A DNA stretch of 13,309 bases. Origin: Cyclostephanos tholiformis. Taxonomy: Eukaryota > Bacillariophyta > Thalassiosirophyceae > Thalassiosirales > Thalassiosiraceae. A program made the translations under genes and the position numbers. The notes under the pieces were generated by a model. The model was given only the letters and a program-made list of their open reading frames with translations, made no database searches and was not told the DNA's origin. Each line of letters begins with the position of its first letter. Position 1 is the stretch's first letter. Positions 9,901-13,309 of this stretch are shown one piece after another. The stretch covers positions 1 through 13,309 of the forward strand of contig JALLPB010000730.1 in assembly GCA_036939975.1 (NCBI GenBank), given 5' to 3'.

Positions 9901-11462
9901 ATGGAGCGGAACGACGATACGATCACAGAGGAAGAAGCAAGACGGCTGGAGAATGCCTTTGGCGACAATGAGTTTTGCAAATTGATGGCAGAGTATGCAA
10001 CTGAGCTCTCGGATCCCAAATACAAGGAGGAGCAAGAAAATTATCTTGCCCAGCTCGAGACGAGGAACGAGCTGCCATTTGGCAAGGCCCTAGTTTGGCC
10101 GTCAAGGTAAGTCGCATTGCACAACAATGCTGTTTGCGCATGAGAGACGATTTGTCGTTCGAGATACACTCATGGAGTTTTGGTTATTGATTTATTAAAC
10201 CGCAGCGGCTTCGTTGTGAAGTGCATCGAAGGGAACTTCGAAGCCAAACGCCAGCTCATTCCGCAATCCAAAGAGTGTGCACAAGATGTGCACACGGGGA
10301 AGATCTGGGGCTAAACGCCAGTCCGATTTTCAATCTGGAGAGTGTGCACAAGATGTGCACACAGGGAGGATTTGGGGTGGAACTAAATTGTTAATTTGGT
10401 TCTCCCCGCGTCCAACTCCTTTGGCGATCGGGAAGATGATGCCTCAGGGTGGGTTTGGGGATTTTTAGAATCTATGTCTTACTCCGATTTGATCGCCTGA
10501 TGATCGATGCAATCCAAAGCGAAGGCGGAATGAGACTTCCAAAGTTTTTCAATCTGCCTCGCTCGGAAAATTTTAAAATTAAATATTTCGTCAGCTTCCC
10601 CCTACCGCTCTCTTAGCTCCTCGATTAAGCGTCCAACAAGCATCTGAAGAAGCGAGAGGCTGGATGCGGTAAAATTTTTTTGAACATCGTGTACTCAGAT
10701 CGTGTCGCCGGTCCGGTCGCGAAAGAATCCAAAAAGCGTCGCCCCGGAGGCACGAGCTGGTCCGTGCCTTTTGCTCTCGGACCATTGCGAATGGAGCGGG
10801 ACAAATCTGGGAGGAATCTCATCCCTACGTTTGACTGTTGCTTTCATCCCCTGAGCCTGAGGTACGCACATGCGAGGCGGGAATTCTTCGATCTCATAAT
10901 CGACATTGCGAAGGATGCAGTAGAGAATTCGTTCGGAGCGTCTGGGGACGAGGCCAAAATCTGTGACGGATGCAAAGTCTTAAGGGGCGTGTCGTACAAG
11001 AGCGGGACGCCAAGGGCCATGATGATAGGCCTCGATGCGCACGAGAATGCGACGATGGACTCGAGAATAATTATGGAGCAAACTATCGAGCCGTCTGCTC
11101 AGTCTGTCGTGCAAGATATTACCATGAGCGGCAAAGAAGATGTTGGTATACGCATTCCAAAGTACAAGGTCGTGGAGCGACGCGCATTCGACATCGCCGA
11201 GCACACAACTACGAGCGTGTCCATTCGACAAAAACCAAATCAACTAGTCATTACAGTCGACCTCGATAGAGCGACGACGACGACGGTGTCGGCCGCCGAT
11301 ATCAATCTCGAGGTACGCGAGAGGGAACTGAAGATCATGCCTGGTTTGAAGTGCCAGTATCGGCTCGAGATAGTGCTACCTTATAAAGTCGACCCCAAGA
11401 GAGGCGATGCGAGCTTCGACAGTAAGCGGGGCACCCTTATCGTGACTCTTCCCGTCGTGTAG
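9901..11462 (+). CDS. DNAAF2: Kintoun/DNAAF2 homologue, PIH1-domain dynein-arm assembly factor
   Basis: Kintoun (PF13 in Chlamydomonas) acts in the cytoplasm with HSP90-type chaperones to preassemble axonemal dynein arms. Exon 1 is 9901-10106, exon 2 begins at 10206, exon 3 runs to TAG 11460-11462. Both splice choices I consider for intron 2 give 369 residues. The ATG at 9901 has a good context (AAAATGG) and follows an in-frame TGA. The PIH1 domain (about 20-240) shows LMAEYATELSDPKYKEEQ, then WPSSGFVVK formed across intron 1, KIFLNIVYSD, WSVPFALGP and KVLRGVSYKSGTPRAM, matching the Kintoun order. The last ~95 residues form a CS/p23-like beta-sandwich (INLEVRERELKI, PYKVDPKRG, GTLIVTLPVV). 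It lacks the long C-terminal tail of animal Kintoun, so another PIH1 family member is possible. It is head-to-head with MKS1. Confidence 0.82.
10107..10205 (+). other. Intron 1 of the Kintoun homologue
   Basis: Donor GTAAGT and acceptor AAACCGCAG bound a 99-bp, phase-2 intron whose first codon in frame is a stop. Joining AG to C makes serine and restores the conserved PIH1 string WPSSGFVVK. Confidence 0.9.
10275..10295. repeat. Perfect inverted repeat, copy 1, at the putative 5' splice site
   Basis: Arms GTGTGCAC (10275-10282) and GTGCACAC (10288-10295) are exact reverse complements around the five-base spacer AAGAT. Both candidate GTGCAC donors of intron 2 (10277 and 10288) lie within it, one in each arm. 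An RNA hairpin here would bury or alternate the splice site. Confidence 0.8.
10277..10640 (+). other. Intron 2 of the Kintoun homologue, exact ends uncertain
   Basis: Exon 2's frame stops at TAA 10312-10314, and exon 3's frame opens after TAA 10626-10628, so an intron must lie between. Two phase-compatible solutions exist, both 353 bp: 10277-10629 (phase 1) and 10288-10640 (phase 0). Both use a GTGCAC donor inside the same inverted repeat. The other introns here use stronger donors. A pyrimidine tract at about 10594-10613 precedes the candidate acceptors. The intron contains most of a tandem duplication. Confidence 0.6.
10342..10362. repeat. Perfect inverted repeat, copy 2
   Basis: This is an exact copy of the inverted repeat at 10275-10295, carried by the second duplication unit. 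It is unchanged although the flanking bases of the two units differ at many positions. Confidence 0.8.
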
Positions 11463-12113
11463 GATCGTTTTCCTTCTCCGTGTTGCTAGAAGTGAAATGA
11501 TTTCCCCATGCATAGACCCATGCAGTGGGCTAATCTCACTTCGCACTCTAAGGAGACAACATTGTCTTTCATCGTTACTTCCATGTTTTCTACGAAAATG
11601 TCAAGATTCGGCGCAATCACAACCTCTGGGAGTAGTCCCGGAAAAGGCACAACAAGCCATCTAACGCAAGCAAACACCTCACGTTTGTTTTCGTAATTTT
11701 CATAGTGATGAATTCAAAAAAAAAACATAAATCAAGCTCTCAATCGCTACTACCTAAACTGATCCATGGGCACAGATACACTCTAGGCTGGGTTCCGCGT
11801 CTCGGAAAGCAAGCGGCGTCAGTTCTGTGACTGCTGCATGGATATCATGCTATCCTGACTGACTCTCTCAAGGGCCACGAGGGATCAACGCCTGCTCATG
11901 TTGCGGCGAACAGGATTCAGCGGGACCAACCAATGTCCCACTCGCGGTGTGGGCCGCACTTATCGGAGGAGTGTGGTCGCAGTCCCCCGCCGTTGCTTCA
12001 TACTCCTCGACTCTGGCGGTCTTCGCTGGATGGTTAATCTCTACCGCACCGATACCACCCCCTCCACCGCATTCGTTGGGGTCTATCTAACCGCCCCCAT
12101 TGGCCTCTCTCTC
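11463..12113. other. Mostly unassigned region between convergent genes
   Basis: This holds the 3' end of the Kintoun gene and the 3' end of the secreted-protein gene. It contains a 63-codon minus-strand frame (11677-11486), an imperfect 16-bp palindrome GGATATCATGCTATCC at 11840-11855, and an A-run near 11716-11725. In the frame of the secreted gene's last exon, a 72-codon stretch is open from 12086 down to TGA at 11868. It could be a further exon but shows no leucine-rich repeat. I recognise no RNA gene or mobile element. Confidence 0.4.
11486..11677 (-). CDS. Small unrecognised open reading frame
   Basis: This is a 63-codon frame on the minus strand, open upstream to a TGA near 11714. It has a hydrophobic start (FACVRWLVVPFPGLLPEVV) followed by a plausible soluble stretch (LDIFVENMEVTMKDNVVSLE). 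The listed start is non-ATG (TTT GCT TGC context), so it would need an upstream exon or be a fragment. The residue mix looks protein-like, but I recognise no family and chance is a serious alternative. Confidence 0.2.
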   Translation of the reverse strand: MFACVRWLVVPFPGLLPEVVIAPNLDIFVENMEVTMKDNVVSLECEVRLAHCMGLCMGKSFHF

Positions 12114-13237
12114 CTAAGAAAAGAAAGATCGGAACAAATCGTCATCCTTCACCCCGATCAGGGGGAAAGCCAGGCCGATGACCTTGCCGGACTCATCGCA
12201 CGTAATCCCCTCCCACTCGCAAGCGGATGTATCGGGCATCTTCCATCCCCTTCGTTGATCCTCGCTCCACGAGTCCCCTTTTGAGTGGTTTAAGATTTTT
12301 TATGGAAGAATAGGCGGTGATTTGATCGAGTAAGATCGGAGGCTGGCAGACGGGTATGATGTTCCACACGATAATACTCATACTGATGAGGGCGGGACAA
12401 AATACTGTTCCACCCGATACGGAAACAAAAACGCGACAAGAGTTCAAGAAAGCTCTTACCGTCCATCAAATCGTAGAAAATCCCTAGAATGTCCTCGACG
12501 GTCACGACGCCACAGGAGGTGCCATCCAGTAGAGACGTCGTCTCTCCCTCCGGACAGGGCCGGCATCCGCCGATGCGATCGATACCGTCGCTCGAGTAGT
12601 ACGTCCCTAACGGACACCGCGACCTCGAGGTAACAGAGGTAGCAGAGTTGGCGGCGGAGGAGGTGGAGGTGGAAGAATAAGGGTAAGCGGCGGCGGCGCG
12701 ACAGTCGGGGGTCTGGCAGTGCGTGCCATCGTCCTCGGCGACATCCTCCTCATCGTCCTCGTCACGGTCCTTCCCCTCCCTCTCGCTATTGTCATTTGCG
12801 TAAATGCCCCCGCCGCCGCCGCCGCCGTCGCCGTCGCCGTTTGCGACTTTTCCGAGAGTCTTGAGAATCTGGGACAGGTGTTTCGCCCCCCTCTCGTTCC
12901 GCTCCGAGTATAGCAGCGCGCGTATCAGCTCGTGCTCCGTCCTCTTGTCGTATTTCGCATTTTCGCCATTCCCGATACTCCTACCGTTGATCAATATGCC
13001 GGGGGGGAGGTCGTAACCGTTAACGAGCGCCGCGAGGCTGTCGGGAAGGTCGATGTTCAGTTTCACGACGCGCTTTTGTCCCTCTTGATCCTCCCGCTGC
13101 CCCCTCGGGGATACCATGGTGTCATCGCCGCCGTCGTCGTCGCCGTGGATGGGAACGCCGGCGGCGGCTTTTGCGAATGCCGTCGCGATGCCCACGAGAA
13201 GGACAAGGAAGGCGATGGACGATGACAATACCTGCAT
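12114..13237 (-). CDS. Secreted Cys-rich protein with truncated LRR start
   Basis: Exon 1 (13237-12460) and exon 2 (12277-12114) join in phase 1 to give 313 residues. Residues 1 to about 23 are a classic signal peptide (SSSIAFLVLLVGIATAFA). A KLNIDLPDSL segment, a Gly run, an Asp/Glu-rich block and a Ser/Thr/Ala linker follow. A cysteine motif comes next (C208-P-x-G-T-Y ... C225-x-x-C-P ... C242), like the GCC2/GCC3 or TNFR-type repeats of secreted protist proteins. It is followed by VEDILGIFYDLMDGGDSW (247-263), GW and CEWEGITCDESGKVIGLAF (279-297), the usual entry to a leucine-rich-repeat domain. The frame stops at TAG after S313, before a full repeat. The protein is therefore truncated, broken, or continues through another intron (for example 12152-12087, phase 0, leading to 72 more codons). 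It is probably extracellular or cell-surface; the ligand is unknown. Confidence 0.7.
12278..12459 (-). other. Intron of the secreted-protein gene
   Basis: Donor GTAAGA at 12459 and acceptor CTCAAAAG ending at 12278, on the minus strand, give a 182-bp phase-1 intron. The exon 2 frame has a TAA shortly upstream, and the chosen AG is the only one between that stop and the GDSW codons. Joining restores FYDLMDGGDSW, a family-typical string. The acceptor is purine-rich, which is poor. Confidence 0.65.
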
Positions 13238-13309
13238 CGATCTCCTTTTTGTTGTCTTTATAAAGATGTAGATGCTAGCCGAATGATGGAAGGGCGTCCC
13301 CTAATATCA
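13238..13309 (-). promoter_or_regulatory. Upstream region of the secreted-protein gene
   Basis: Only 72 bp of upstream sequence is present. A TATA-like TTTATAAA lies at 13258-13265, about 21 bp before the ATG at 13237. That is close for a TATA box unless the leader is extremely short, so it may be coincidence. Confidence 0.25.

Larger units (their letters stand above)
10243..10377 (+). repeat. Two-copy 67-bp tandem duplication across an exon-intron junction
   Basis: Unit 1 (10243-10310) and unit 2 (10310-10377) align over their whole length, from AAACGCCAG through GAGTGTGCACAAGATG to a GGGGAAGATCTGGGG-like end. Unit 1 covers the 3' end of coding exon 2 and the putative 5' splice site. Unit 2 lies in the intron. 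The period is not a multiple of three, so copy 2 falls out of frame and the stop at 10312 sits at the junction. Confidence 0.85.

Noticed and set aside
10243..10377. CRISPR-like or transposon-end reading of the paired repeats
   Set aside because: There are only two units, directly abutting with no spacers, in a eukaryotic intron. I saw no target-site duplication or transposase. A local tandem duplication explains it better.
10277..10468. 63-codon plus-strand frame with AKRQ and AQDVHTG
   Set aside because: It arises from the duplicated unit read in a shifted frame inside Kintoun intron 2. The similarity to exon 2 comes from the duplication, not from a separate gene.
11898..12284. 128-codon plus-strand frame
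   Set aside because: It lies antisense to exon 2 of the secreted-protein gene, which has recognisable motifs. Its own translation has no domain, and it begins without a supported start context.

Overview
The window is nuclear DNA of a protist. Its genes are spread over both strands, interrupted by a few short GT-AG introns (about 95-180 bp, one near 350 bp), and it shows no operons or Shine-Dalgarno sites. Two genes encode ciliary proteins. A third encodes a secreted cysteine-rich/leucine-rich protein of a style I associate with stramenopiles. My best guess is a stramenopile alga, possibly a centric diatom, which makes flagellated sperm. This is inference from gene content only.

Layout. (1) 235-7527, plus strand: one very large two-exon gene (2,396 codons) for a nuclear chromatin protein with HSA domain, SNF2-type ATPase and SANT/Myb domain in the order seen in EP400. 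The Walker A lysine is kept, but Walker B, motif III and motif VI are eroded, so it looks like a pseudo-ATPase scaffold between EP400 and Eaf1. (2) 7528-7901: AT-rich convergent 3' region with an imperfect direct repeat. (3) 9640-7902, minus strand: a two-exon homologue of MKS1, the B9-domain protein of the ciliary transition zone. (4) 9641-9900: short divergent spacer. (5) 9901-11462, plus strand: a three-exon homologue of Kintoun/DNAAF2, a dynein-arm assembly factor with PIH1 and CS-like domains. Its second intron starts inside a 67-bp tandem duplication that carries a perfect 8-bp inverted repeat. (6) 11463-12113: mostly unassigned. (7) 13237-12114, minus strand: a secreted protein with signal peptide, acidic and glycine-rich linkers, a cysteine motif and the beginning of a leucine-rich-repeat region, followed by an early stop.

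MKS1 and Kintoun are head-to-head with start codons about 260 bp apart. This suggests a shared bidirectional promoter for two ciliary genes. The chromatin gene and the secreted gene have no evident functional link to them.

The most interesting item is the EP400-like protein with a decayed ATPase. Next are the duplicated, hairpin-capable 5' splice region of the Kintoun gene and a hydrophobic insertion predicted in the MKS1 B9 domain.
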